64,000 nt of DNA from Alphaproteobacteria bacterium (lineage in GTDB: Bacteria > Pseudomonadota > Alphaproteobacteria > Micropepsales > Micropepsaceae), in assembly GCA_947462105.1 (NCBI GenBank), contig CANHNJ010000011.1, positions 1-64,000 on the forward strand, given 5' to 3'. The notes below the pieces were generated by a model that saw nothing but the letters and a program-made list of their open reading frames with translations, was not told the origin of the DNA and did not search any database. This document shows, piece by piece, positions 37,231-45,640 of the stretch. A program made the position numbers and the translations under genes. Each line of letters opens with the position of its first letter. Positions within the stretch are counted from its first letter, which is position 1.

Positions 37231-38417
37231 CCGCAAGACTGGCCGGAGCTGCAAAGGAAATCGGAGTGGCGCGCTGGAACGCGGCCGCCAATCCCGATGG
37301 CACTGCCGAGCCACACCCCTTCACCACCTACGAATTCTTCGCCGCGCTGGAAGAGTCCGGCTCGGCCTGCGCCGACACCGGCTGGCAACCCTGTCATCTT
37401 GTTCTGGATGCCCCCTCTGGCTTTCGCGCGCCCGAGGGTGCGCCACAGCCATCTCCCCCGCATAGCGGGGGAGAAAAGCTTGCGATCATGCCCCTGTACT
37501 TAAAAAACCACTCGCAGGGCGAATATGTCTTTGACCATGCCTGGGCCGATGCGCTGGAACGGGCGGGTGGCGATTATTATCCCAAGCTGCAATGCGCCGT
37601 GCCCTTCACGCCGGTGACGGGCCCGCGCCTGCTGGCGGGCACCGACGCAGCCCGGCGTGCCTTGCTGGGCGCGGCAGCGGTTGCGGTGAAGCAGATCGGG
37701 GCCTCGTCGCTGCACATCACTTTCCAGACCCAGGCCGAATGGAAGCTGGCGGGCGACGCCGGACTGCTCCAGCGCACCGGCCAGCAGTTCCACTGGCAGA
37801 ATGACGGCTATCGCGACTTCGACGATTTCCTGGCCCGCCTGTTATCGGCCAAGCGCAAAAATTTGCGGAAAGAACGCGACGGCGTCGCACGCGCCGGTGT
37901 CACGTTCCAATGGCTGACCGGCGACGCCATCACCGAGTCGCACTGGGACAGCTTCTTCGATTTCTATATGGACACGGGGGCCCGCAAATGGGGTACGCCC
38001 TATCTGACGCGCGCTTTTTTCAGCCTGCTGGGCCAGGGCCTGAAACAGCAGACGCTGATGATCCTGGCGATGAAGGACGGGCAGGCCATCGCGGGCGCGC
38101 TGAACCTGTTCGGCGATGGCGTGCTGTTCGGGCGCAACTGGGGCTGCCGGGAATACATCCCCTTCCTGCATTTCGAGACCTGCTATTATCAGGCGATCGA
38201 TTTCGCGATTGCGCGGGGCCTGAAACGGGTGGAAGCCGGGGCGCAGGGCGAGCACAAGCTGCTGCGGGGCTATTTGCCGGTGGAGACCTACAGCGCCCAT
38301 CTTGTCGCCCATCCCGGCCTGTCCCGGGCGGTGGACAATTTCCTGGGCCAGGAGCGCGCGGCGATACGCGAACACATGGCGGAACTGGCGAAAGCCTCGC
38401 CGTTCCGGAAAGCCTGA
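37227..38417 (+). CDS. DUF482/FemAB-like acyltransferase-fold protein with repeat-derived insert
   Basis: A 396-residue GNAT-fold protein of the DUF482 (peptidogalycan biosynthesis-like) family: AIMPLYLKNHSQGEYVFDHAWADA, SAKRKNLRKER, FYMDTGARKWGTPYLTRAFF, GVLFGRNWGC and RVEAGAQGEHKLLRGYLPVETYSAH. Function is unproven. GTG 37227 overlaps the RidA stop (GTGA). Between HLVLD and LAIMPLYLK, residues about 62-83 (APSGFRAPEGAPQPSPPHSG) are encoded by a palindromic element; homologues pass directly from the first block to the second. Confidence 0.87.
   Translation: MTARLAGAAKEIGVARWNAAANPDGTAEPHPFTTYEFFAALEESGSACADTGWQPCHLVLDAPSGFRAPEGAPQPSPPHSGGEKLAIMPLYLKNHSQGEYVFDHAWADALERAGGDYYPKLQCAVPFTPVTGPRLLAGTDAARRALLGAAAVAVKQIGASSLHITFQTQAEWKLAGDAGLLQRTGQQFHWQNDGYRDFDDFLARLLSAKRKNLRKERDGVARAGVTFQWLTGDAITESHWDSFFDFYMDTGARKWGTPYLTRAFFSLLGQGLKQQTLMILAMKDGQAIAGALNLFGDGVLFGRNWGCREYIPFLHFETCYYQAIDFAIARGLKRVEAGAQGEHKLLRGYLPVETYSAHLVAHPGLSRAVDNFLGQERAAIREHMAELAKASPFRKA
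37411..37473 (+). repeat. Two-hairpin palindromic element inside the DUF482 gene (copy D)
   Basis: A 63-bp element: CCCCCTCTGGCTTTCGC, an inner hairpin GCGCGCCC/GGGTGCGC, CACAGCCA, then a perfect 9-bp stem CTCCCCCGC/GCGGGGGAG (37453-37473). It has the same orientation to its host gene as copies A and C but is read in a different frame. Confidence 0.78.
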
Positions 38418-38418
38418 T

Positions 38419-38521
38419 TGTCATGGCCCGCCCGGTGCCGGCCATCCCGTTGACGCCGCGCCATGCTATCCTTGAAATTCGCCGGACCCACCTGGATGGC
38501 CCGGATTCCCGGGCCATGACA
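38419..38521. repeat. REP doublet (BIME-like), copy 1
   Basis: Two inverted REP-like units: TGTCATGGCCCG...CGGCCATCC on the left and CTGGATGGCCCG...CGGGCCATGACA on the right, about 50 bp apart. The outer ends are exact inverted copies. The same architecture recurs at 53353-53443, and a single unit lies at 50458-50488. All copies are intergenic. No RAYT transposase gene is in the window. Confidence 0.75.
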
Positions 38522-38541
38522 ATTTGAGATGAGGCAGCAGC

Positions 38542-38958
38542 TTGGCATACGATCCCAACAACATCTTCGCCAAGATCCTGCGCGAGGAAATTCCCTGCGT
38601 GAAGGTGTTCGAGGACGACAGGACACTGGCCTTCATGGACGTGATGCCACAGGCGCAAGGCCATGTGCTGATCATTCCGAAGGAAGCGGCGGAAGACATC
38701 CTGGCGCTGTCACCCGAAGTCGCGGCGGCCATGATGGTGACGACGCAAAAGATCGCGAAGGCGGTGAAAAAGGCGCTGAACGCGCCAGGCATCCATCTGA
38801 TGCAACTGAACGGTGCACCCGCAGGGCAGACCGTCTTTCATGTCCACTTCCATGTCATCCCGCGCGATGTCAGCGTTGCGCTGAAGCCGCATGCCGGGGG
38901 CATGGTGGATGCGAAAATTCTCGAGGCGGTTGCCGTCCGGATCAGGGGCGCCATGTGA
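38542..38958 (+). CDS. HIT-family nucleotide-binding hydrolase
   Basis: A 138-residue HINT-like protein. The histidine triad is VFHVHFHVIPR near residue 95, preceded by FEDDRTLAFMDVMPQAQGHVLIIPK. Such enzymes hydrolyse nucleoside phosphoramidates. Translation probably starts at TTG 38542, which gives MAYDPNNIFAKILR. The gene follows a REP doublet by 20 bp. Confidence 0.93.
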   Translation: MAYDPNNIFAKILREEIPCVKVFEDDRTLAFMDVMPQAQGHVLIIPKEAAEDILALSPEVAAAMMVTTQKIAKAVKKALNAPGIHLMQLNGAPAGQTVFHVHFHVIPRDVSVALKPHAGGMVDAKILEAVAVRIRGAM

Positions 38959-38991
38959 TCCATCCGGCAAGGCTGCAAGGCTGCGCGGCGA

Positions 38992-39129
38992 TCAGACCAT
39001 GTTGGCGGCGATGAAGCTGATGGTCTGGGCCAGCGAGAACAGGCCGACCATGGCGATGGTCAGAACCTGGAAAGCGGTGTTGGCAATGTCGTTGGCGGCG
39101 ATGGTTTCGATCTTGGTCTGGGCGTTCAT
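38992..39129 (-). CDS. Small hydrophobic protein of 45 residues
   Basis: A short minus-strand frame starting ATG 39129 and ending TGA 38992. It encodes a polar start (MNAQTKIETIAAND) and one membrane helix (FQVLTIAMVGLFSLAQTISF) ending FIAANMV. Codon choice looks like that of the flanking genes, with C or G in most third positions. No strong ribosome-binding site is visible and I know no family. It would be a small membrane protein if real. Confidence 0.45.
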   Translation of the reverse strand: MNAQTKIETIAANDIANTAFQVLTIAMVGLFSLAQTISFIAANMV

Positions 39130-39402
39130 GAGGAATACTTCGTTGGGTTTCAATACCGGGGAATAGACCGCACGCCTGTCGCACCGGGATCACCGCGTGT
39201 CGCCACCTTGTCGTCGCCGGGGCGAAAGTCGTCGCAGTTTTCGCCCCTTTCCCCCGCCTTGCGACAAAGCCGTGCAACCCTGCAGATCCGTTCATCGCCT
39301 CTCATTTCCGAGGCTTTCGGGGCTTTTCGGGCCAACACGGGCAATTCCACCCTGCCCGGATAAGGCTGTATGCTGGGACAAAGTCACATCAGGGGAATCG
39401 CC

Positions 39403-40407
39403 ATGAGAAGCATGATCCTCGCCGCGCTGGTGCTGGGACCGATTGCCGCCTTCGCCCAGACCGCCGCGACGCCAGAATTCGAAACCGTCTATTCCGACGC
39501 GCAGCGCGCCGCCGACCAGGACCTGTCGCGGCGCTTCATCCAGGGCGTGCTGGCGCCCGGCTATTCGTTTGAAGACCAGTACGCCAAGTGGATGCGGCCG
39601 GTCTGTTCCAACGTGCTGGGGATGTCGGCCATCGCCAAATACATGATAGAACGGCGCATCAAGTACGTGGCGCAGCAGGTCGGCGCACCGGTGGACCGCC
39701 AGGATCCCTGCACGCCCAATGTCACCATCATCGTGACGCCGCAGCCGCAGGCGATGCTGGACTCCATCGCCGCTGCCGCGCCCTATCTGGTGATCGGCGG
39801 CAAGCACCGCCAGCTCACTATCACCCAGCCGATCCAGTCCTGGTACACCACCTTCCGCCGCGATTTCAGCGGCCTGGCCCAGCTCGACCTGCCCTGGGAA
39901 GACGCCGCCACAGCCAGCGCCGGCAGCGATGGCATCGCCGCCGGCCTGGTCGCAACCGATGCCAGTGCCGGCACGGATGCCGGCACCACCGGCTCCTCGC
40001 TGGGCGGCATGAATGTGAGCATGCCCAACAGCATCGAAGGCGACATTCCCCGCGTGCGGGCACAGGGCACGCGGCTCAGCAGCGGCGTCTCGCCCGAGAT
40101 GGCGGGCGTGGTGGTGATCGTGGATTCCAAGGCCATCATGGGCATGAGCCTGGGCTCGCTGGGCGATTATTTCTCGTTCCTGGCGCTGGCGCCCTCGCCA
40201 GTCACCGGCCGCTGCCAGAACGCGCCCACCATCGCCAACCTGATGGCGCAGGGCTGCGCCAGCGATGTGAAGAGCAGCAACCTGTCGAATGTCGATCTCG
40301 CCATGCTGACCGGGCTCTACCAGACGCCCGTCAAGCCGGAGATGATCCAGCGCCAGCGCATCATCGGCGCGATGCGGCGCACGCTGGAGGCGCAGGCGAC
40401 GCACTGA
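39403..40407 (+). CDS. Exported protein of unknown function
   Basis: A 334-residue protein with a signal peptide (1-20, ending AAFAQ) and a likely periplasmic globular body. Notable parts are the paired Cys in RPVCSNVLGM and RQDPCTPNVTI, ITQPIQSWYTT, a Ser/Gly/Ala-rich linker (about 175-205), and VVIVDSKAIMGMSLGSLGDYFSFLALA with CQNAP...GCASD near the end. ATG 39403 has AGGGGAA upstream. Not assigned to a family by me; four Cys suggest two disulfides. Confidence 0.65.
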   Translation: MRSMILAALVLGPIAAFAQTAATPEFETVYSDAQRAADQDLSRRFIQGVLAPGYSFEDQYAKWMRPVCSNVLGMSAIAKYMIERRIKYVAQQVGAPVDRQDPCTPNVTIIVTPQPQAMLDSIAAAAPYLVIGGKHRQLTITQPIQSWYTTFRRDFSGLAQLDLPWEDAATASAGSDGIAAGLVATDASAGTDAGTTGSSLGGMNVSMPNSIEGDIPRVRAQGTRLSSGVSPEMAGVVVIVDSKAIMGMSLGSLGDYFSFLALAPSPVTGRCQNAPTIANLMAQGCASDVKSSNLSNVDLAMLTGLYQTPVKPEMIQRQRIIGAMRRTLEAQATH

Positions 40408-40426
40408 TCGGCGGCGATAAGCCGGA

Positions 40427-40879
40427 TCAGCTTCGGATCGGCGTCGGCAGCATGCGGGTGTCGAGCACGCGATAGCCGGCCACCGCGCCCCACAGGCCAT
40501 ACTGGCGCAGGCCTTCATGGCTCCAGATCAGTTCGCCCCGGTCGTCGAGCCGGGCGATGCCCCGTTGCGACTGCTGCAGAGTGCGGGCGTTGACCGGCGT
40601 GAAGCCATCATCGCGGGCATTGGCCGACACCAGGCCATATTCGGCGCAAGGCACGTTGAGCAGGACGGGTTGGCCCGCGCGATAGGCCGTGCCCTGCCAG
40701 ACCTTGGCGATCATGGCGGTGACGGTGCAATGGTTCGGCAGCTTTGACGGCACCGAGACGGTCAGGACATGGAATTCGACCACGTTGCCGTCCGGCGCGG
40801 TGGCGCTGAAACCGTCCGCAGCCATCGCGGCGGGTGCGAGCGCAACGGTGAACAGCGCGGCAAACAAATGAGAGCGCAT
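40427..40879 (-). CDS. Small exported protein of unknown function
   Basis: A 150-residue protein with signal peptide (MRSHLFAALFTVALAPAAMAA) and a beta-rich body: VVEFHVLTVSVPSKLPNHCTVTAMIAKVWQGTAY, GQPVLLNVPCAEYG and RGIARLDDRGELIWSHEGLRQYGL. Two Cys could form a disulfide. ATG 40879 has a strong GGAGGGA. It is convergent with the preceding exported protein. Family unknown to me. Confidence 0.65.
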   Translation of the reverse strand: MRSHLFAALFTVALAPAAMAADGFSATAPDGNVVEFHVLTVSVPSKLPNHCTVTAMIAKVWQGTAYRAGQPVLLNVPCAEYGLVSANARDDGFTPVNARTLQQSQRGIARLDDRGELIWSHEGLRQYGLWGAVAGYRVLDTRMLPTPIRS

Positions 40880-40956
40880 GAATCCCTCCAAATATGCGGT
40901 GCGACTCTATCGGTTTTTGCGGCGAATATGGGGCCGCCAGCTTACAGTCGCGTAAT

Positions 40957-41454
40957 CTACCAATAGCCGATCAGGCGGCCGCAGGTGATGGCGCCCAGCC
41001 AGAACACCAGCGAGGTCGCGCCAAAGATGGCCAGCCCGCGATATTCCTTCTGTGTCAGGTCGCGGCCACGATGTGCGCGCCAGGAGGGCGTCAGGTGCAG
41101 CACGACCAGGTTGAGCAGCGCCAGCACGATGAAGACGAATTTGGGCAGCAGGAAAGGGTTGTCTGAATATTCGCGCGCCTTGGTGGCCAGCAGGAAGACG
41201 CCCGTGACGGCAGCCAGGCCCAGGCCGGTGCCCGCCACGTTGACGGCGGGGCGCGAGATCATGCCCAGCGGGATGGAGCGCCAGACGCCCAAGAGGCGCA
41301 GGTCGAGAACGCAGATGGCGCCGAACAGCCCGGCGATGCCGATCAGGTGGAAGAGATTGACGATGGCATAGGTCCACACGCCGGTGTCGCGCATGACATG
41401 ACCGGCGGCGGATGCCTCCAGCCAGGCCATATAGGCATGATAGCTTTCCGCCAC
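40957..41454 (-). CDS. Four-helix membrane protein, DUF6644-like
   Basis: A 165-residue integral membrane protein with about five hydrophobic segments: WTYAIVNLFHLIGIAGLFGAI, VNVAGTGLGLAAVTGVFLLA, FLLPKFVFIVLALLNLVVL and LAIFGATSLVFWLGAITCG. His in NLFHLIG and VLHLTPSW might bind heme or metal, as in CopD-like proteins. It lies 1 bp downstream of the DUF6152 gene, a pairing I recall from other alphaproteobacteria. Function unknown. Confidence 0.65.
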   Translation of the reverse strand: MAESYHAYMAWLEASAAGHVMRDTGVWTYAIVNLFHLIGIAGLFGAICVLDLRLLGVWRSIPLGMISRPAVNVAGTGLGLAAVTGVFLLATKAREYSDNPFLLPKFVFIVLALLNLVVLHLTPSWRAHRGRDLTQKEYRGLAIFGATSLVFWLGAITCGRLIGYW

Positions 41455-41455
41455 C

Positions 41456-41821
41456 CTAGTTGCGTTCGGGATAGACGGCGTAGCGTTTGTCGCCGTGCAC
41501 CACCAGGATGGTCTTCATTTCGCGATGGCCGGGCTCGGTGCTCTTGTTGCCGCGCACCGTGACGGTGGCGCCCACCGGGATCACGCCCGGCTTGAGGCCC
41601 GCCGCAGCGGTGCGCGCGGGCGGCGCCAGCGTCACCTCCCACAACACAGTGCCGACCTTGATCTGCATCTCGCCATGTGGACCCGCCAGGCTGACGCCCT
41701 TGGTGACGGTGCCGGTGAGTTCGGTGACTTTTTCTTCCTGCCCGCTCCAGCCGTGATGGGCGGCTGCGGGCATGGCGAAGGATGCCGCCAGCGCGGCGGC
41801 GGCCAGAATGCGTTTGGGCAT
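41456..41821 (-). CDS. DUF6152-like periplasmic protein
   Basis: A 121-residue exported protein. The signal peptide (ILAAAALAASFAMPAAA) ends just before AHHGWSGQE, so the mature protein would begin with a His pair that could bind copper. The rest is an OB-like beta domain (ELTGTVTKGVSLAGPHGEMQIKVGTVLWEVTLAPPAR, VGATVTVRGNKS). It is followed at once by the membrane protein gene. A role in metal handling is only inferred from the N-terminal His pair. Confidence 0.68.
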   Translation of the reverse strand: MPKRILAAAALAASFAMPAAAHHGWSGQEEKVTELTGTVTKGVSLAGPHGEMQIKVGTVLWEVTLAPPARTAAAGLKPGVIPVGATVTVRGNKSTEPGHREMKTILVVHGDKRYAVYPERN

Positions 41822-41832
41822 GACGCGTCCTC

Positions 41833-44163
41833 CTATTTGTCGATATTTTCTTCTTTCGGCGTGGCCCTGCGGCCCCTGGGGCCCGGGGCCTTGGTCTCGG
41901 CCGGCACGAATTCGAACGCCAGCTTGTCGGTGTCACGATCCAGCAGTACCCGCACGGTGCCGCCATTCTTCAGCGCCCCGAACAGGATCTCGTCGGCCAG
42001 CGGCTTCTTGATGTTGTCCTGGATGACGCGGGCCAGCGGCCGCGCGCCAAAGGCATCGTCATAGCCCTTTTCGCCCAGCCAGCGCGTGGCGTCGGGCGCG
42101 AGTTCGAAGGTGACATCGCGGTCGGCCAGTTGCGCTTCCAGTTCCAGCACGAACTTCTCCACCACCTTGTCGATGGTGTCGCGCGACAGCGGCGCGAAGC
42201 CGATGATGGCATCGAGGCGGTTGCGGAATTCCGGCGTGAACAGCTTCTTGATCGCCTCGTCACCCTCGCCGTCGCGCTTGCCCCGGCCAAAGCCGATAGC
42301 GTCCTTGGCGGCGTCGGAAGCGCCCGCATTGGTGGTCATGATCAGAACCACGTTGCGGAAGTCGATCTTCTTGCCGTTGTGATCGGTCAGCTTGCCGTGA
42401 TCCATCACCTGCAACAGGATGTTGTACATGTCCTGGTGCGCCTTCTCGATCTCGTCGAGCAGCAGCACGCAATGCGGATGCTGGTCGATGCCATCGGTCA
42501 GCAGGCCGCCCTGGTCGAAGCCGACATAGCCGGGCGGCGCGCCGATCAGGCGGCTGACGGTGTGGCGCTCCATGTATTCGCTCATGTCGAAGCGCAGGAA
42601 TTCCACCCCCAGCACGGCGGCGAGCTGCTTGGCGACTTCGGTCTTGCCGACGCCGGTGGGGCCACTGAAGAGATAGGAGCCGATGGGCTTTTCCGGCTGG
42701 CGCAGGCCCGCGCGCGCCAGTTTGATCGCCGACGACAAAGCGTGGATCGCCTTGTTCTGGCCATAGACCACACGGCCCAGATCGGCTTCCAGCGTGCGCA
42801 GCGCCGAGGCGTCATCCTTGGAGACAGACTTGGAGGGGATGCGGGCGATCTTGGCCACGACATCCTCGATGTCCTTCACATGGATCACCTTTTTGCGGCG
42901 GCTTTCCGGGATCAGCATCTGCGAAGCGCCGGCCTCGTCGATCACGTCGATCGCCTTGTCCGGCAGCTTGCGGTCATTGATGTACTTGGCCGAAAGCTCG
43001 ACGGCGGCGCGGATCGCGTCGGCGGTGAAGCGCAGCTTGTGATAGCTCTCGTAATAGCTCTTGATCCCCATCAGGATCTTGACCGCATCTTCCGGCGACG
43101 GCTCGGCGACGTCGATCTTCTGGAAGCGGCGCACCAGGGCGCGGTCCTTTTCGAAATACTGGCGGTATTCCTTGTAGGTGGTCGAGCCGATGCAGCGCAG
43201 CACGCCCTGCGCCAGGGCCGGCTTGAGCAGGTTGGAGGCGTCCATCGCGCCGCCCGAGGTCGCGCCCGCGCCGATCACGGTGTGGATCTCGTCGATGAAG
43301 AGAATGGCGCCCTTCTGGTTTTCCAGCTCCTTCACCACCGTCTTGAGGCGTTCCTCGAAATCGCCGCGATAGCGCGTGCCCGCGATCAGCGAGCCCATGT
43401 CGAGGGAATAGATGGTGCAGCCCAGCAGCACTTCAGGCACGTCGCCATTGATGATCTTGCGCGCCAGGCCTTCGGCGATGGCGGTCTTGCCGACGCCGGG
43501 ATCACCGACGAACAGCGGGTTGTTCTTCTGGCGGCGGCACAGGATCTGGATGGTGCGTTCGACCTCGGCGGCGCGGCCGATCAGCGGATCGACTTTGCCG
43601 GTGCGGGCCTTGTCGTTGAGGTTGACGCAATAGGCTTCCAGCGCCTCGGTGCCCTGCTTGGCGGGCTTTTCCTCGTGCTCCTCTTCTTCGGCGCCGCGCG
43701 GCGGCTTGGGCTGGCTCATGCCCGGGCGCTTGGCGATGCCGTGGGAGATGTAGCTGACCGCGTCGAGGCGGGTCATGTACTGCTGCTGCAGGAAATAGAC
43801 GGCGTTGCTCTCGCGCTCGGTGAACAGCGCCACGAGCACATTGGCGCCCGTGACCTCGTCGCGGCCGGAATTCTGCACATGCAGCACCGCCCGCTGCACC
43901 ACCCGCTGGAAGCCGGTGGTGGGCTTGGCGTCCTCGCCATCCTCGATCACCAGGGTGGCGAGGTCGGTATCGACGAAGCGGGATACCGCCTTGCGCAGCG
44001 TCTCGATGTCCACGTTGCAGGCCTTCATCACCTGGCCGGCATCGGCATCGTCGATCAGGGCCAGCAGCAGATGCTCGAGCGTGGCGTATTCGTGATGCCG
44101 TTCGCTGGCGAGCTTGATGGCGCGGTGGAGGGCCTGTTCCAAGCTGCGCGAGAGTGAGGGCAT
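41833..44163 (-). CDS. clpA: ATP-dependent Clp protease ATP-binding subunit ClpA
   Basis: Unfoldase that feeds ClpP and receives N-end-rule substrates from ClpS. The 776 residues comprise an N-domain (1-145), AAA1 with [14 protein letters not shown] near 220 and [14 protein letters not shown], and AAA2 with [14 protein letters not shown] near 500 and [11 protein letters not shown]. The ClpP-binding loop lies in the [10 protein letters not shown] region. A short basic C-terminal tail follows. Its ATG abuts the clpS stop codon without a gap. Confidence 0.96.
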   Translation of the reverse strand: MPSLSRSLEQALHRAIKLASERHHEYATLEHLLLALIDDADAGQVMKACNVDIETLRKAVSRFVDTDLATLVIEDGEDAKPTTGFQRVVQRAVLHVQNSGRDEVTGANVLVALFTERESNAVYFLQQQYMTRLDAVSYISHGIAKRPGMSQPKPPRGAEEEEHEEKPAKQGTEALEAYCVNLNDKARTGKVDPLIGRAAEVERTIQILCRRQKNNPLFVGDPGVGKTAIAEGLARKIINGDVPEVLLGCTIYSLDMGSLIAGTRYRGDFEERLKTVVKELENQKGAILFIDEIHTVIGAGATSGGAMDASNLLKPALAQGVLRCIGSTTYKEYRQYFEKDRALVRRFQKIDVAEPSPEDAVKILMGIKSYYESYHKLRFTADAIRAAVELSAKYINDRKLPDKAIDVIDEAGASQMLIPESRRKKVIHVKDIEDVVAKIARIPSKSVSKDDASALRTLEADLGRVVYGQNKAIHALSSAIKLARAGLRQPEKPIGSYLFSGPTGVGKTEVAKQLAAVLGVEFLRFDMSEYMERHTVSRLIGAPPGYVGFDQGGLLTDGIDQHPHCVLLLDEIEKAHQDMYNILLQVMDHGKLTDHNGKKIDFRNVVLIMTTNAGASDAAKDAIGFGRGKRDGEGDEAIKKLFTPEFRNRLDAIIGFAPLSRDTIDKVVEKFVLELEAQLADRDVTFELAPDATRWLGEKGYDDAFGARPLARVIQDNIKKPLADEILFGALKNGGTVRVLLDRDTDKLAFEFVPAETKAPGPRGRRATPKEENIDK

Positions 44164-44505
44164 CTATTCTTTCTCCATCGTACACTGAAGAGGATGTTGA
44201 TGGCGGCGGGCGAATTCAATGACCTGGGTCACTTTCGTCTCGGCCACCTCGAAGGTGAACAGGCCGCAGATGCCCACGCCGTGGCGGTGGACATGCAGCA
44301 TCACCTCGACCGCCTGCTCGCGGCTCTTGCCGAACAGGCTTTCCAGGATTTGCACGACGAATTCCATCGGCGTGTAGTCGTCGTTGAGCAGCAGCACCTT
44401 GTAGAGGGACGGCTTCTTGATCTTGGGGCGCGTCTTTGCGACAATGCCGGTTCCCGTGCCGTCACCGTTGCCGTCGTCGCCTGAATCGCCGTTGCCGTCG
44501 CGCAT
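44164..44505 (-). CDS. clpS: ATP-dependent Clp protease adaptor ClpS
   Basis: N-recognin that hands substrates with destabilising N-terminal residues to ClpA. The 113-residue protein has a Gly/Asp/Asn-rich leader (1-25) and the adaptor fold: [17 protein letters not shown], binding-pocket residues in [20 protein letters not shown], then [17 protein letters not shown] 44505 was chosen; ATG 44514 adds three residues. The upstream region holds two large palindromes. Confidence 0.93.
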   Translation of the reverse strand: MRDGNGDSGDDGNGDGTGTGIVAKTRPKIKKPSLYKVLLLNDDYTPMEFVVQILESLFGKSREQAVEVMLHVHRHGVGICGLFTFEVAETKVTQVIEFARRHQHPLQCTMEKE

Positions 44506-44540
44506 GCCGTACAATCCTAGCGCAGTTTAAAGAACTGCCT

Positions 44541-44610
44541 AGTGTCCCGATTCCGAAGTTCGTACAGCATATTAGCGAACTCTGAACGAACTTTGGAATC
44601 GAAGGACACT
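44541..44610. repeat. 70-bp imperfect palindrome with a lox/dif-like core upstream of clpS
   Basis: Left arm AGTGTCCCGATTCCGAAGTT... (44541-44562) and right arm ending ...GGAATCGAAGGACACT (44587-44610) are near-perfect inverted copies. The centre reads GTTCGTACAGCATATTAG followed by CGAAC, a nested inverted repeat around an A+T-rich spacer, reminiscent of tyrosine-recombinase core sites. It could be the remains of a small inverted-repeat element (MITE). Confidence 0.6.
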
Positions 44611-44625
44611 GGGTAATCATTTTTC

Positions 44626-44701
44626 TGGTGCGGCTTTGGTTCGGTAGTCCGCAGCCCGCGCGTGCCGCAAAGACCATGCGGACTGCCGAACCGCCGCACC
44701 A
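44626..44701. repeat. Long stem-loop directly beside the 70-bp palindrome
   Basis: Arms 44626-44653 and 44677-44701 match as TGGTGCGGC ... GGTTCGGTAGTCCGCA against its reverse complement, with one mismatch and a 3-base TTT bulge, around a 23-base loop. It lies within the presumed leader or promoter region of clpS, 15 bp from the previous palindrome. Confidence 0.6.
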
Positions 44702-44775
44702 GTGGTGCATATAGGGACAAATGTGAACGGTTAAAGGTGCTTACCGCCGCAGGTCGCAGGAACATCGCAGGCCCG

Positions 44776-44869
44776 CCTCCCCTGCGCGTGCGAAGCACGC
44801 TTGCGGGGGAGGTGCCTGTAGCTGGCAGCACGCTTGCGTGCGTGCGTCGCCAGCGAAAGGCGGAGGGGG
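44776..44869. repeat. Two-hairpin palindromic element, intergenic copy B
   Basis: A 94-bp copy with CCTCCCC...GGGGGAGG, GTGCCTGTAGCTGGCAGC, a second stem around ACGCTTGCGT and the closing GCGAAAGGCGGAGGGGG. It lies between clpS and the phasin gene, immediately before the phasin terminator on the plus-strand map. Confidence 0.78.
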
Positions 44870-44870
44870 T

Positions 44871-44912
44871 AACAAAAAGGCCCCCGTGCTCCTTTCGGAA
44901 CCCGGGGCCTTT
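44871..44912 (-). terminator. Rho-independent terminator of the phasin gene
   Basis: Stem AAAGGCCCC (44876-44884) and GGGGCCTTT (44904-44912). On the minus strand the hairpin is followed by TTTTTGTT. It lies 19 bp after the phasin stop codon. Confidence 0.8.
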
Positions 44913-44931
44913 CAGCAATCTTGGAGGCGTA

Positions 44932-45381
44932 TTAGGCCTTGGCGCTCTGGACGACGTCGAGCCAGGCTTCCGCACGGCCCTGGAGCGGCGCGAAGCTGCT
45001 CTTGGTCGTGGCGGTGAAGAGTTCGCCGAACTTGGTCACTTCGGCGATGTAGGATTCGAACGCCGACTTGGCTAAATCGCTCTGGTATTCGAAGGCTTCA
45101 TGCAGCGACTTGGAGCCCATGATCGCCTTGGTGGCGGTGATGGAGTCTTCGAGCGACGCCTTGGAATAGGCGTAGATCTCGTTGTTGAGCGTCTCGACGC
45201 CCTTGCCCGCAACCGTGGCGGACTTCATCACGGCTTCGGCAGTTTCCTTGCCGTAGCCCAGGACGGCGTCATAGTTCTTGATGGCCTTGTCAAAGCCGGC
45301 CTTGAAGGCCTCAGTGCCATTGGCCATGGCGAATTCGGCGGTTGCGGCTGCTTTGTCGGCGGCGGTCTTTGCTTTCGTCAT
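44932..45381 (-). CDS. Phasin-family protein
   Basis: Small amphipathic helical protein that coats polyhydroxyalkanoate granules. The 149 residues begin with a Lys/Ala-rich leader and carry the phasin core: FKAGFDKAIKNYDAVLGYGKETAEAVMKSA, EIYAYSKASLEDSITATKAIMGSKSLHEAFEYQSDLAKSAFESYIAEVTKFGELFTATTK. ATG 45381 fits; the frame runs open to 45489 but that part lacks phasin character. A 17-bp palindrome 58 bp upstream may be its operator. Confidence 0.9.
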   Translation of the reverse strand: MTKAKTAADKAAATAEFAMANGTEAFKAGFDKAIKNYDAVLGYGKETAEAVMKSATVAGKGVETLNNEIYAYSKASLEDSITATKAIMGSKSLHEAFEYQSDLAKSAFESYIAEVTKFGELFTATTKSSFAPLQGRAEAWLDVVQSAKA

Positions 45382-45438
45382 GTCGCTATACCCTTTCCCT
45401 GTTTGGTCTTCCGGGGCAGACCGGAACCGACCGGGTGC

Positions 45439-45455
45439 ATGTTGCAGTGCAACAT
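45439..45455. promoter_or_regulatory. Palindromic operator candidate upstream of phasin (PhaR-like)
   Basis: ATGTTGCAGTGCAACAT is a perfect palindrome of 8+1+8 bases. It lies 58 bp upstream of the phasin start, just past a possible minus-strand promoter (TTGACG at 45489-45484, then AAATAT about 18 bp on). PhaR-type regulators of granule genes bind TGC/GCA-rich palindromes; assignment is inferred. Confidence 0.5.
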
Positions 45456-45640
45456 AGAGATATTTGGGGTAAGCCCCCGCGATCGTCAAGGGTTAATTAT
45501 TGCGATGCACCAAATTTTTTGTGACGCGGTTCGGGTGAATCCTAATAATTGGTTAAATGCCTAGGAACTCAGGACTTTTGGAGTTCCTGCTTGCGCCTGG
45601 GGATGATTTTTGGTCTTTTTAGCCTTGGGTTGGGCGTGAT

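Noticed and set aside
44517-44975. Possible minus-strand protein ending in NMLYELRNRDTRQFF
   Set aside because: It runs through two long palindromes, a repeat element and the phasin terminator; it is not credible as one gene, although its end falls in the 70-bp palindrome.
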